DNA of 64,000 bases from Sinotaia quadrata (GCA_028829895.1 CM054179.1:37447117-37511116); one strand, 5' to 3'. Shown: positions 1 through 15,300, counted from the first letter of the stretch. A program made the numbers and translations. Notes: generated by a model not told the origin, from the letters alone.

Positions 1-718
1 AGTATCATACCAGATCTGATGTTCACCCCATCCTCTCCTGCTGCTGATGTTTATGGCTATCACTGATGTTTATGTCTATCCCTGATGTTTCCTTTATGTG
101 TATGTTGCTCTTGTTTATATGTTACTGATTGTCTCACGCTCAGCCTCGGTTTGGTTCCATGGGGCCGGTTGTTTATATATTCAAGGTGGTGTGTATGTGT
201 ATTTCAGAGATGGTTGAAAGGACACCAGTGGCACTGTTGGTAGTTTTCTGTTGTTCGTATTTTTTTTTTTTGGGTGGGCAGGACAAACATTTTGGCCAGG
301 ATGCTGGTTGTGGAAATGGGTGTTGTTGTTGTTACTTTATTATTTTCATTTGTATTGTTAGTTAAATTAATTTATTTTTACCTTATCCACTCATGATTCT
401 TCTTGTTAGAATGTTAATGGAGATGATTTTCTAGCATTTTCTTAGCATGAATTTGTTTAATCTCAGCAGACAATTTTTATTATTATCCGATATTGCACTT
501 TTGCTATACATTATATTGATATTGGCGGTAGGAAATCATGTAAATTAGCTGTTGCTTTACTGATTAGTAAATCCTAAGTAATTTATAGATTTGTATGTTG
601 AATAACCAAGAACATCACTGTGTGATTACGTATGTCTTAATTGTGAGTGTCATTGGTGCGAAAGTGACACATGAAACATGTGTCACAGATATATTACACT
701 CGTGAACATTTTATATTT

Positions 719-820
719 GATTAAGTATTCGTTACAAAATATCGTTTGTTACTTAAGTATTCATTACAAAATACCGTTTGTTACTTAAGTATTCATTACA
801 AAATATCGTTTGGTACTTAA
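719..820. repeat. 32 bp tandem repeat, about 3 copies
   Basis: The unit acttaagtattcattacaaa plus 12 bp repeats at 719, 751 and 783 with one or two differences. It lies just upstream of receptor exon A. Confidence 0.85.
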
Positions 821-887
821 AGGGTGAAACTGACACATATAGCAAGGTGTCATCATGCGACAATCAAAATAACAATGTTCCTTGCAG

Positions 888-1003
888 ATATCCCAATCAA
901 TATGAAAATAACAGCATTTCCTGTCCAAGAATCGTATTCTGCAAATACCATTCTGAATCTGACCTGCGAAGGATCAACTGCTATCACAACGGAGAAAGTC
1001 AAG
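888..1003 (+). CDS. Receptor exon A: Cys-rich ectodomain, N-terminal part
   Basis: Acceptor tgttccttgcag and donor AAG|gtgagg bound 116 nt, phase 2 in and phase 1 out. The frame chosen (codons from 889) has four Cys and reads ...SISCPRIVFCKYHSE. Another frame is also open and looks protein-like, but its outgoing phase 0 does not join the next exon without a break. The phase-1 exit makes GAT (Asp) across the junction with 3136. Confidence 0.65.
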
Positions 1004-4000
1004 GTGAGGTCAATAAATTATACTTATTCGCCTTTCTTTAAACTGAAGGGAATATTTAAAAAGAAGGTTTATATATGCGCATTTAAATGTAAATCCATTC
1101 ATATCTTTCCTAAACAGAGTTTTGAAATAGGATTGCCCCATTACAGTTTATACTAATGATTTTTGACAAAACGAAAATAATATAACACAGACAGTAGGAA
1201 CTGAAAATATTTGTTTCCAGTGTCACACCATTTTAAATCTTCTGAAAGTTTTTGAAAACTTTTAGGGAGACTATATAAGAGAAAAAGGAAGATTTTTACA
1301 CTCATGCTGGAAATGTGGAATTATGTGAAGACATCTAACTTCATATGTATGAATTTCTCATGTACAGAGATTTCATAAAAGAAAACTGAAAATACCTCTT
1401 TCCATCTGTTTTCACACATCTGATGCCAAACATTGATGTAACGGGGCAACATCACTTCAATAGATATTTTTTGGCAAAGAGGGACAGTTCGCTGTCAAGA
1501 CAGCTTATGCACATTGGTTGTATGCAGTTAACAACATGAGATGCCATTTTTGTTTTCTCCTGTCCAAGCTTGTTTGACCTCATATCTCGCAGTCGAGGGG
1601 CGGCTAGCTCCTACGTTTCCTTATGGAGACCAGGATTTCTACACTCAATAGAATGCAATGACACATCCCATTGGACAATTCATCTGATAATGTTCAACGT
1701 AGTTGGGTTCTTCTGTTGACAGGGCAACCAGCAAAAAACGACAATTATCGAGGTTGGCAACAGTCAACTGAGCATCAGATTTTCCCCTTGCAATAATCTG
1801 AGGGTAGTACCTAGACTCCTGCAGGTCTAGCTACCAGGCGATGCAGCCATTGCGTCATATCTTCCCTTTGAAGTACCCTTATGAGGGACGTGTGAGATTA
1901 CATCATCTTCTTGTAACTCTGACATTAGTGAGTAATAATTACCAAGGCAAACATGCATCTAGAATTTTTGAGATTAAGAACAATGCAATGCATCTAGGAC
2001 TCTTAAGAATACGAATAATGAATATAGGCTGTTTATATCCATTACTATTGCATCATTTGTGAAATATGAACTTTAGACTAATGTTAAAATTCATGCCTAT
2101 TTTGTATGTGTGAATTATTGTTGAAGTGGCCCAATTTGCCGCATAAGAATTGTGTAGTTAACCTTTATTTTACATTTTGAATTTCATCATTTTCATCTCC
2201 CCTGAAATTCTCTTAAAGTGTGTATGATATTGAAAAAGTTGAATGCTTTACTAATCACTGTGTGAAAGAGTAGTGCCCTCTTTAAATCAGGGAATAAACA
2301 ATCTAATTTAACCATCCTCAGCTACCTTGTTATTCATAGTTTTTGAGATGGGCGAAAGAATTTGTATTTATATTGTTTTGTACCGTTTATCTGTTCGTCC
2401 GTTTATTCACTTTCATGATACTCGCTCACAGCATACACAACCAATAAAACGTTCCTTTGCATGACATAATAAAACTGGGCCCCACCCAAACATCAACGGT
2501 GTATGTCAGTGTGTGTCTATGTAACAACCTGACGCGACGTATTACTGGCATATGTCACACGGGCTTTTCTTGGAGATACACCGGAGCAAGCCAAAACAGA
2601 CTTTAACCCCTTGAATCTCTAACTTCAGCTCGAGCCGGCTTCACACCAGCGTTTCGTGACACATATGTATATTTGATTATTCAAATTTGTGTAAGAAGGT
2701 CAATAAATTTAGCAATAAATTTATTGACCTTCTTACACAAATTGATAGCCTGTGTTGGAGAAGAAAGTTTTTTTTGGGGGGAGACTCGCTAAATATAGAT
2801 TCCATCACAAAGATATTTTCCACCTATGGGATATTGTGTAACGGTAAATGTTTGTCTTTAATGTGGTAGAAGAGAGAAATCGTTTACAGCGCCCGTATAT
2901 CCGCTAATTGAGAGATTAAAATTCACATCACTTGTAACTGGGTACTGGGCGTACAATCCTAGAGATTAAAACAAGTCTTTTCTTATACAGACAGTTGTGC
3001 ACTGGGCGTACAAACCTAGAGATTAAAACAAGTCTTTTCTTATACAGACAGTTGTGCACTGGGCGTACAAACCTAGAGATTAAAACAAGTCTTTTCTTAT
3101 ACAGACAGTTGTGCACTGGGCGTACAAACCAACAGATTCTAATGAGTGGACACAGTACATCGATACCAATAACATCCATCATGAAGAACCCAAGAAATCT
3201 GCCAACGAGTGCAGTATATTTCCAGTAAGTTCTGATATAAGATTGTCATTAAAATTTTATCTATGTACCTAAAGTCTGAAATTAAATCCATCAGTCACAT
3301 CTTGGTAATTTACTCTGTCAGTTTCTGAAATCGAATTCATACGTCACAGATTCAACGAGTACACTTACATTCAATCAATCTGGGGATATTTTTTAATTCA
3401 TTTTTTCCCGTCATCTAAAATAAAATAATTAATTGTTAGTTCTCCTCATACGCTCTAAACATCCCATGTACTTTTATTTTGATTTTCCAAAATCTAGAAT
3501 AAAAATTTAAAATCTCACTCAGAATTCCTCAAATACATCGATGCCGTGTGAATATATCCTTTCCAATTTATAGAATTAAACTTTAAAATCTTGTGTAGAA
3601 TTCCTTAAATGTCATAAATATATGGATGTCATGTTTTTCTAGTCTTTCCAATATGAAAAATTAAATTTTAAAATACTGTACAGAATCCCTGGCTTTCCCT
3701 CTTAAACTATTTCGTGCAGTCCCTTATACCATTCAATTAAATCCATTAATGTAATAAAACTTTTGTACTGAGATAAAACTTTTATATTAAATAAGCCTTA
3801 TATACTATAAGAAAATGTATGTTATTAGAACACATGTTTTTAAAGTAAGAACATATGTCAAGTACTATAATAAAACATATGATTAGAACAATTTGTTTAA
3901 AGTGAGAACATATGTCAAGTACTATAATAAAACATATGATTAGAACACATTTGTTTAAAGTGAGAACAGATGTCAAGTACTATAATAAAACATATGATTA

Positions 4001-7000
4001 GAACACATTTGTTTAAAGTGAGAACATATGTCAAGTACTATAATAAAACAAATGATTAGAACACATTTGTTTAAAGTGAGAACATATGTCAAGTACTATA
4101 ATAAAACAAATGATTAGAACACATTTGTTTAAAGTGAGAACATATGTCAAGTACTATAATAAAACAAATAATTAGAACACATTTGTTTAAAGTGAGAACA
4201 TATGTCAAGTACTATAATAAAACAAATGATTAGAACACATTTGTTTAAAGTGAGAACATATGTCAAGTACTATAATAAAACAAATGATTAGAACACATTT
4301 GTTTAAAGTGAGAACATATGTCAAGTACTATAATAAAACAAATGATTAGAACACATTTGTTTAAAGTGAGAACATATGTCAAGTACTATAATAAAACAAA
4401 TGATTAGAACACATTTATCATTAGAAATAGACGTCGAATAATATGTAGAGTACATCTTACAATTGGAGAGAGAGCTCAATACTTTGTCAATGGTTATAAA
4501 TAGGATGGTGTCATTAGCAGCGAAGAGAGCAGTGAGATAGCCCAATAGTTTTCTATGATTAGTAAATACATTGGACATTTCTAGTGAAGTGTGGAAGATC
4601 AGTGAGATAGTCCAATAATTCACTAGGGTTACTAAATATAAATGTCATTAGAAGCGCCAAAATCTGGTGAGACAGCTCAGCAATGTCTACATTAAACGAG
4701 GAATCTGATTGTTTATTTCTCACGTCTCCTGTAATCAACAACAGTAATGTAATGGGCACATACATCCATAAATGATTGTAGCCATAAAGTACTCATAAAT
4801 ATAAGCTTGTAGCAAGTTGTTAAAGTGTTCCACGGCTGAGAATAACAACATTTTCCAACACCATGTAGCAAACGGGTAGGTCATTTATTAAATATCATGA
4901 AGACAAAGTAGTACAATTTTAATTATTTTTTTTGTTTTTTTGTTTCTAATAGCCTTTTTATTTAACATTTTGTTTATTTTGAACGATTTTTTTTATTTCC
5001 CGCGATGTCTGTTTCCAATAGTGTTTATGTCTCGTGATATATGTTTCCAATAGTGTTTATGTCTCATGATATATGTTTCCAATAGTGTTTTGTGTCGTAA
5101 TATATATTTCAATAGTATTTATTTCCAATTTCCAATAGTGTTTATTTCCCGTGATGTTTATTTCCAATAGTTTAATTTCCCCTGATGTTTGTCTCTCATA
5201 GTATATTTACGCTTGATGTATGTTTCTAATAGTATATTTACGCTTGATGTATGTTTCTAATAGTATATTTACGCTTGATGTATGTTTCTAATAGTATACG
5301 TTTGATGTCTGTTTCGAACATCTGTTTATTTCCAAGATGTTGTATCTAATAATATTTATTTATAGGAATGTCTACTGCTTAAATAATTTATTTTCTATCA
5401 TGTCTGTTTGAACCATCTATTATTTTTGATAGCTTCTTTCCTCACAGTAACTGCAATAGACTTTTCATCTTTTGATGTTCTCTGTCTTGGTTTGTTCCTG
5501 TGAGGATTTCCTCTTCTCACCTTATTCTGAAGAGGGCATTCTACTTGTCGTGCATGTGGAGATGGTTAGTTCCTTGTAATGCAGATGGTGACTGTTATTG
5601 TTTATGTTAGTTTGCTTTTGTGTTTATAAGTCACTGAACAGTATATTTATTTCCCAGTAAATCTATTCTAACGACCTGGTGTGGTATGCTTAGGAAACAG
5701 AGAAAACGGTCTGTATGTTACCTCAGATTTCAGAGGAGTTAAAACGTAAGCTTATAGAGATGATTATAAAAAAATGAAAGAATCGAAGGTGGCTTTGTAT
5801 AGTAAATAAGCTTAAGACTTTGGACGAAATAAGCTTAAGACTTTGGACGAAATAGGCTCAAGACTTTGGACGAAATAAGCTTAAGACTTTGGACGAAATA
5901 AGCTTAAGACTTTGGACGAAATAAGCTTAAGACTTTGGACGAAATAGGCTCAAGACTTTGGACGAAATAAGCTTAAGACTTTGGACGAAATAAGCTCAAG
6001 ACTTTGGACAAAATAAGCTCAATCTTTAGCTTGTTGGGCATGCGATGTATATTTTCATCAAGTATTTCCACACCCCACGAACGTGTCACTTTCAGAGATT
6101 TTTTTGCGGTTTCTCTACGTGTGCTGTTTGTTATACGCACTCCCTAAACGTGTCACTTTCAGAGACTACGGTTTCTCTGCGTGTGCAGTTATGTCCATTC
6201 CACAAACGTGTCACTTTCAGAGACTACGGTTTCTCTGCGTGTGCAGTTGTACGCACCAACAAATGTGTCAGTGTCAGAGACTGTTTCCTTATGTGCACAA
6301 TTATTTCCATTCCACAAACGTGTCAGGTTTAGATATTAAGCCAGCCGAGTTTTCTGAAAGTGAACAGTGAAACGTGCAAATACAAACATAATGAAGCTCT
6401 TGCTGACTGTTCATCATTTTCTTCAAAATTAATTCATCAGTCTATTATATCATGAATGAAAATAGTTGTAGATAACAAACACATGGATGGATGAATAGGT
6501 AGATAGATAGATAGATATGCCTATGCCTATTTTAAAGCCTGTTCATGTCATTTCTTTTCATACCTGTTTTTATAAAGCTTCTTTTCTTTATTTAGTCTCT
6601 AACAGAAGTTGTTTATGTCTTAGTATACCGATAATAACAGTTCTGTTTTAACATCTGCTTAGTTCTTATCAAGTATGTTTCTAACATATATTTCTTTTAG
6701 TTTTAAATACACATATCTGTTTTAACGACATCTTTAGTTTATAGCGTGCATGTTTCTTTCGGCCAGTTTATTTCTCCACAGACAAGTTTAATTTCTAGCA
6801 GTTCTAGAAAATAACCCTATTGATCTGTCCAAATATATTTCTAGTCCTCTACATTATCCCTCAAGCTGACGCCGGCAGACAATAAACGATTCTATCGGTG
6901 CTATATCATTGAGAAGTATCCTGACGGAGAATATGAGATTTATGACAAATATGCTGACTCATACTACATAAATCAAGTCACTGATGTCTCCGACAAAGGT

Positions 7001-9279
7001 ATGTAGAATATGCGATTTATGACAACTATGCTGACTCATATTACATAAATCGAGTCATTGATGTTTCCGACACAGAAATGTAGAAAATTATTTTTATGAC
7101 AACTATGCTGACTCATACTATATAAATCAAGTCATTGATGTCAACTACAAAGGTATATAGAAGATAAGGGCATGGAGTTATATAGAAGATAAGGGCATGG
7201 CTAGAGTTACTGTGTTTAACACAAAGGTGTATTACTTCCTTACTGACCTCAAACAGAAAACATCAATATGTTTATAAAATTTAACCTAATATTTTTTCAA
7301 TACCCCCGATTCTTATTATTCTCCGGCACTATCTCCACCCCTTTTCCTCCTACACACATAAATGCACTCTCACATACACATATATATATACACACCGACA
7401 AACACAGGCATAAGCACTCGCACACATGCGTACAATAAGATACACACAGACACTCGTAGACCAATCACACAACATTTAATTCATAGAGTTGTATCTTTCG
7501 CGCCCCTTGATTATTATATAGCAATAATCTATAATGCTAACTGGACTTTATCAAGAACATTTAACATTTAACATAACCGAGTAATCGTTAGCAACGCGTG
7601 ATCCACAATCAGCATTAATATTGTGCATTGGTAATTTCTGAAATTGCTTTTATTCTCCCAATAATTTGTATTAAAATAAAAGTATAATATACAACCATAG
7701 ATCTTTAATAACTAAAGTTGATTTATTTCACATAACCAGTATAGTTCCACTCTATAATCAGTAAGTTTGAGTTCCATCCTATAATCAGTACAGTTGGATT
7801 CAGTCCTATAATCAGTACAGTTGGATTCAGTCATATAATCAGTACAGTTGGATTCAGTCATATAATCAGTACAGTTGGATTCAGTCATATAATCAGTACA
7901 GTTGAGTTTCATTCTATATCCAGTAAGTCTGAATTCAAACCTATAATAAATATGCTTGGGTTCAATCGTATAATGAGCAAAATTGAGGTCAGTCCTAGAA
8001 TCACTAAAGATGAATTTAGTCCAAGAATCAGTAATGCTGAATCTAGTCATAGAATCCGTAAGGCTGAGTTCAACTCTATAATCTCTAATGAGTTCATTCC
8101 TGTAATTAACCATCATTCGTTATCATTATAATTACTAATAATAGAACATACTGTCAGTCTTAATCATATAGTTAGTGATTAAATTCACAGTTACAGAATG
8201 TAGTCGCTCTAGTAATACACTAATTTATCACAAGTATACAATAATTAATTTATTAGAAGTAATATACTAATTTATCACAAGTATACAATAATTAATTTAT
8301 TAGAAGTAATATACTAATTTATCACAAAGAATACACTAATTTATCACAAAGAATACACTAATATATCATTAATAATACATTATTGTTTAACATTTAACAC
8401 ACGAAATTATCACTATTTTCCCACTAGTAATACACTAATTTATCAGTAGCAATACAGGAATTATCACTAGTATTAATTTCCCCCTAGTAATACACTAATA
8501 CATCAGCAGTAATACGCTTAAACTAATTTAACATTACAAATGCACAAATTTATCACTACTAATTAATATGACTGACTGGCAGTCTTTGTCTTACGATTAG
8601 CCATCGAATTCATAGTTGCAAACATATTCTCCTAACGAGCTTTCATGTAGGCACTTAACTTTCCGATGTTAAAGGTCACTTGACATATCGCCTCTGGTAG
8701 GCAAAAGGAATCAAACCAGAGTGAAAGAAAGAATTATCATTAGAATAAGTTCAACACTGCATTTTATGTACGGTAACAAACATTCGTCCGGATAATTGTG
8801 CAGAAAATTTAGCAAAGGTTCTGGATTATTTCGATTACCGGGGAAGAACAATTGTTTGTGTGTGGGGGGGAGAGAGAGATGGATATTTGCTTGAAATATA
8901 ATAAATTTTACCAGTTATTTGACATTTTTATCGATGGCAGACATGTTCATTTTAAACTCTAAACTTAAAGCAGTCGAGTGATCATATTCTCAACCAGTAA
9001 TGAGCACTTTGTAATACTTAATATTAATTATGTTTTTTTTAAAAAAATATTTTCTTGTAAATATCATTATTAAACTGAATAAATAAAGAAAACAAAGAGT
9101 CAGTTGAAGCAAAAAGACACTATTGTTTGCATTTTCATTCCTCCGAAAAAAAATTAAACAGATTTTCATTATTGTTAATTACTACTGTTTGTGTTAGATC
9201 CGTACATTTAAAATTTATTTTATTTCATGGATCTAAATATTAACTTTTAATAGTAGATTGATATATCTATATATCTATA

Positions 9280-9375
<96 letters not shown>

Positions 9376-12300
9376 GTATATCCTTGCCTATTGTTTGAAA
9401 AACTGTTGTAAATAACATTTCCTGCATTGTATTGTTGTTTATTATTAGAGTAGTTTTAAAACTGTAAAAGTAGTTTTACTATAAGTAAATCACACTAGAA
9501 CAGACCAATACATTAGTATTAAAATTACAAACCTCTAGTCATGTCTTGCATGGACAGCTGAATATCCACGATTTATTTTGGGCGATATTGAGAAATACAA
9601 CCCCTTCTTGTTTCGCCATCTGCATTCCAAAATTTAAATTGTTCACATTGGTATGACCACTGTTTTGCTGCTTAACGTACTTATACCAGTCAATCTAATA
9701 TTGTTTTGTTAGTCAGTATGACCACTGTTTTGCTGCTTAACGTACTTATACCAGCCAATCTAATGTAGTTTTGTTAGTCAGTATGACCACTGTTGTGCTG
9801 CTTAACGTACTTATACCAGCCAATCTAATGTAGTTTTGTTAGTCAGTATGGCCACTGTTTTGCTGCTTAACGTACTTATACCAGCCAATCTAATGTAGTT
9901 TTGTTAGTCAGTATGACCACTGTTGTGCTGCTTAACGTACTTATACCAGCCAATCTAATGTAGTTTTGTTAGTCAGTATGACCACTGTTTTGCTGCTTAA
10001 CGTACTTATACCAGTCAATCTAATGTAGTTTTGTTAGTCAGTATGACCACTGTTGTGCTGCTTAACGTACTTATACCAGCCAATCTAATGTAGTTTTGTT
10101 AGTCAGTATGGCCACTGTTTTGCTGCTTAACGTACTTATACCAGCCAATCTAATGTAGTTTTGTTAGTCAGTATGACCACTGTTGTGCTGCTTAACGTAC
10201 TTATACCAGCCAATCTAATGTAGTTTTGTTAGTCAGTATGGCCACTGTTGTGCTGCTTAACGTACTTATACCAGCCAATCTAATGTAGTTTTGTTAGTCA
10301 GTATGGCCACTGTTGTGCTGCTTAACGTACTTATACCAGCCAATCTAATGTAGTTTTGTTAGTCAGTATGACCACTGTTGTGCTGCTTAACGTACTTATA
10401 CCAGCCAATCTAATGTAGTTTTGTTAGTCAGTATGACCACTGTTGTGCTGCTTAACGTACTTATACCAGCCAATCTAATGTAGTTTTGTTAGTCAGTATG
10501 ACCACTGTTGTGCTGCTTAACGTACTTATACCAGCCAATCTAATGTAGTTTTGTTAGTCAGTATGGCCACTGTTGTGCTGCTTAACGTACTTATACCAGC
10601 CAATCTAATGTAGTTTTGTTAGTCAGTATGGCCACTGTTGTGCTGCTTAACGTACTTATACCAGCCAATCTAATGTAGTTTTGTTAGTCAGTATTCTATA
10701 GATATATATCATCTTTCCTTACACTTAAAACATATGAAAAGGCATTTATTCATTTTATATTCTAACCTTTCAGCCAGTACTGAATCCATTTTGACAACCA
10801 TTTTGGGAGGTGCTGTTGGTGCAATTCTTTTGTTCCTGGCAGGAATGATTTTCGCCCTCCTCCTTTGTTGGCAAATACTAAGAAATAAAAAAGAAATGAA
10901 AGAAGGTATTGCTGAGTCACTGAAATTTGTATTCAACCGTAGAGTCCCGATATTATGATATTTTTATTGTTTCCTTTATGATAATTTTCTCAATATTCAG
11001 ATATTTCAGAAATTACAATATTGGAATTATAAATGAAACAATTTCAAAACAATTTTTTTCTATTCATTATGGGACCAACATATTTGCATACCACAAGAAC
11101 ACTAAAGCTAGCACAGACTCAGACACGCACGCACGCACGATCTTAAAATATACCGGGTATAAATATACAATCAACCCTTTTCATATAAATGTACTTTTTC
11201 GTACTATAATTATTCCATATTCAGTGAAATGTATAAAGATAAAATCATATGTTTATTCATTTAATACATAAAATATATACACTTGTAAGTACATCAATAA
11301 ACAATAATTATTTGTCTGTTTTAATTCTGTTATTCGGATCTGTGGCTTTATTTCTTGGCTTCTATAAATCATGTATTGTTATATATTTGTAATAAGTATT
11401 ATAGCCTTGCTTGGCTTCTATAAATCATGTATTGTTACATAATTGTAATAAGTATTATAGCCTTGCTTGGCTTCTATAAATCATGTATTGTTACATAATT
11501 GTAATAAGTATTATAGCCTTGCTTGGCTTCTATAAATCATGTATTGTTACATATTTGTAATAAGTATTATAGCCTTGCTTGGCTTCTATAAATCATGTAT
11601 TGTTACATATTTGTAATAAGTATTATAGCCTTGCTTGGCTTCTATAAATCATGTATTGTTACATATTTGTAATAAGTATTATAGCCTTGCTTGGCTTCTA
11701 TAAATCATGTATTGTTACATATTTGTAATAAGTATTATAGCCTTGCTTGGCTTCTGTAAATCATGTATTGTTACATAATTGTAATAAGTATTGTAGCAGT
11801 GCTTGGCTTCTATAAATCATGTATTGTTACATAATTGTAATAAGTATTATAGCAGTGCTTGGCTTCTATAAATCATGTATTGTTACATAATTGTAATAAG
11901 TATTATAGCCTTGCTTGTCTGCGATAATGAAAATTATTTACTCATCATTACCGACATACACTGTCAGGAATTGTATATATTGTATTAGTGCTCTTATTTC
12001 TTTCCAACATTTACTTATTATTACCGACATGTACTGACAGGAATAGGTATACATTGCATTAGTAGCCTAGATTAATTCATCATATATACTGAGAGCGATA
12101 TACATATGTTTTATTAATATATGTTTGTCTTTTCCAGACAGCGCTCCTCCACCAACGGACTTCTGTAATGTTGTGGACAGTATGACGTTGAAGAGAGGTA
12201 ATAACATCTAATCGATGACATACTCAGGTCAAAAAGATATTTCACTTAAATGCTTTTTACACATTAGGACAATTTAAATTTTAGGCTAGCTTTCTTCACT

Positions 12301-15300
12301 GCAAATAAATAAAGAATATATGTGAAAAAATCAGCGAAAATGTACGTAGTTTTATTAACCATTGTTTTAAACTTATCCTTACAATAGTGATACCCAATTG
12401 TCTATAATTCCTCCCCCCACTCCCGTAGTATCAATCCTGTCAGTTCCTCTCTTTCCCCATTCCTGTATCGACCATCTTGTCAACCCAACCTTCCCTCTAT
12501 CCGTGTAGCTCCTGTCAATCTCTCCTTACCCCCTCTGTGGTATTGCCCATCCTGTCAATCTCTCATTTCCTCCCTCGCCAGTAATGTCCATCCTGTCAAT
12601 CTGTTCCCCCCCCCCCCCATGGTGGTATTGCCCATCCTATCAATATCTCCTTACTTCTTCCTCCAGTAACGCCCATTCTGTCAATCGAACCTTTCCTCCC
12701 TCTCCAGTAACGCCCATCCTGTCAATCGATCCTTTCCTCCCTCTCCAGTAATGCCCATCCTGTCAATCGATCCTTTCCTCCCTCTCCAGTAACACCCATC
12801 CTGTCAATCGATCCTTTCCTCCCTCTCCAGCAACGCCCATTCTGTCAATCGATCCTTTCCTCCCTCTCCAGTAACACCCATCCTGTCAATCGATCCTTTC
12901 CTCCCTCTCCAGCAACGCCCATTCTGTCAATCGATCCTTTCCTCCCTCTCCAGTAACGCCCATCCTGTCAATCGATCCCTTGCCCACTATGTATCAAAGT
13001 GAACACCGCTGGCGCAGATCACAGGACCATACATATTTTAGTATAAGCATCTTTCAAGTCTGTTGCCAATCAAAATTTGTTTCAATCGTGCGCGGGGTTT
13101 TCATTTCTCTTGAATTATTCTAGCTTCTTGTCATATATTCCTAAATGTCTGGCAAGATATGAAGCCGGTATAAGTCTAGCATCAATTATACTGCTTTTGT
13201 AACAAGCTTTCTTTTGAATGTTGATATATATTCCAATCCTTCGGCAGTCTTAAGCGTTCAAGTATTCATTTCTGCCTACGTGAGTGTTTTTTTTCATATA
13301 AGCAAACACTTTTTATATGTGCCTATCAGATGATTTAAGTCCCGAGTTCATGCCTAGCTCAGGACTACAAACTTCCATCACCATATTAGTGCTGCTAGGT
13401 TGGGTAATAATCGACAGCTTCCATTAGGATTAAAGAAAAATTGCGTGTGTAACTGCTATAAACTTTTCAAGAGTAGAATCGCATTTGTGGACTGACTCCC
13501 ATCATTAACTATACAACAATTTAGTGACTTTTGTATCTACCCTAATATTCTTTACTTGAACACATTTTTTAAAATCTAACTATTTTTATTTAGCTCTGTT
13601 ACGGCAACCAATGATCTCAACATTTCTTGGTATTACTTAATGAAATTACCAGTTCGTTCATCAAACACTCTTGCTACTATTCACCTATCTACATACGCCC
13701 ATGTATGATTGAATGTGACCGGGGTTGAGTCAAAATACCTGTATATCAATCAATCTGTCTAGTATGCGACCAGTCACGTCAGTAGTTGTTACATAAGCTG
13801 TCAGGAATGAGTGTGGTACATGTCAACAACATCAAGAGCTGTATTCAGCCATGACCTTAAAGTTTCAATCTTGTACAAATTTTGGGCATCTGTCCAAGAT
13901 CGCAAATTCCACATTTCCTAAATGCTTGAAGACCGTCCAAGATCGCACATTACACATCTACTAAATGTTTGGACACTGTGTCCATGATTTCAGATTTCTA
14001 TTCTCTTACAGTTAAGGTCTCTGTCCTAATATCCTGATAAACGTATATTTCTATATTCAAAAGTCGCTTATTTCTAGACGGGTCCTCGCTTGCAAAAATG
14101 GAATACAATTAAATCATTCCTAATGTTCATTCACTTTATTATTCAATTGTCTTTATTGCAGTTTATTTTTCAAACAACTTTATTTTGTTATTGACAGTCT
14201 AAATTTAAATTGTAAGCAATTTAATGCATGCAATTTTATTTTTAAATAGTGGGTAACTGAATTACTCTAGTGCAATTTTAAAGTAAACAGTTTGCTTTAC
14301 TCCAGTTTGCATGCAATCATGTTATTTAAGCTATCAATGCAGACCGAATAGAAGCAAAAGAATTACTCTATAATATAGAAAATATATTTAAAGATACGGA
14401 GTGACTAGAAGCAGAAATTCAGGAAACTAAACAAAGAGAAAGATGTATTAATGGCAAAGAGCAAAGACGTAGTGTTGAATAAAGTGAGAAAATCAAAAGA
14501 TGTTAACAGTTGAAGTAACTAGAGAGAACTAGAAGAGCTATGTGAGGAAGAGGTGAAATGTAGAAAAAAAAAACAGTTGCATTACTCCCAGATCTAGTCA
14601 GTGCCCTGTCTCCTAGAGAGCACAACACTCCTGTCATTCTGTGGTCTTTCATTATTAAGCTTTGCAAAGACACGAAATAACGATAAACGTCTGTTTTATC
14701 GGATGTGAGCTGTGCAATGATAAGTAAATAGCAATAAATGCCTGTTTCACCGGATGTGAGCTGTGCAATGATAAGTAAATGGCAATAAATGCCTGTTTAA
14801 ACGGATATGAGCTGTGCAATGATACGTAAATAGCAATAAATGCCTCTTTAGCCGTATGGAGCAGTGCAATGATAAGCACAGCTCTAGATACACTTGAGCC
14901 TGTTTTGACTTGTTGGCTACAGAAGACAAGCTGCCGGAAAACAAGTGGATAATTAGGTTTGATACCGTTCGTGAGTGCAGATATTGTTTATGATACATTA
15001 CTAGAAGACAAGCTGCAGGAATAATAAACCTTGTACGCTTGAGCTTCTTCGTATCGTTCTTCTCATGACCGCACCTATACGTCACAAACTCGTCACCTAC
15101 ACGTTACACACACGTCCACTTGGTGCACAATGAATGGAAGGGATCCATGCTAACTCTCTCTTGGCAAGGACTATGGTGGGCGGGGTTTAAAAGCAATGCG
15201 ATTAGGGAACAGTTTCTGGACTCTTCTTCTCCTGGACTTCGTATTCATCTGGGTAGAATGCATGCAAGTCTTTCGATTTCTTAGTACAAATCGCGGACTG

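Noticed and set aside
129..365. 78-residue ORF near the window start
   Set aside because: Cys/Phe-rich low-complexity reading of GT-rich DNA with no domain and no phase-compatible link to receptor exon A.
824..1156. Alternative 110-residue frame over receptor exon A
   Set aside because: It looks protein-like, but its exit phase (0) does not join the next exon, whereas the other frame joins all nine exons.
7712..8116. 134-residue minus-strand repetitive protein
   Set aside because: Translation of a 27 bp tandem repeat within an intron.
9652..10693. CRISPR-like array
   Set aside because: The repeats are contiguous with no unique spacers, units are 65 bp, and the context is a eukaryotic intron.
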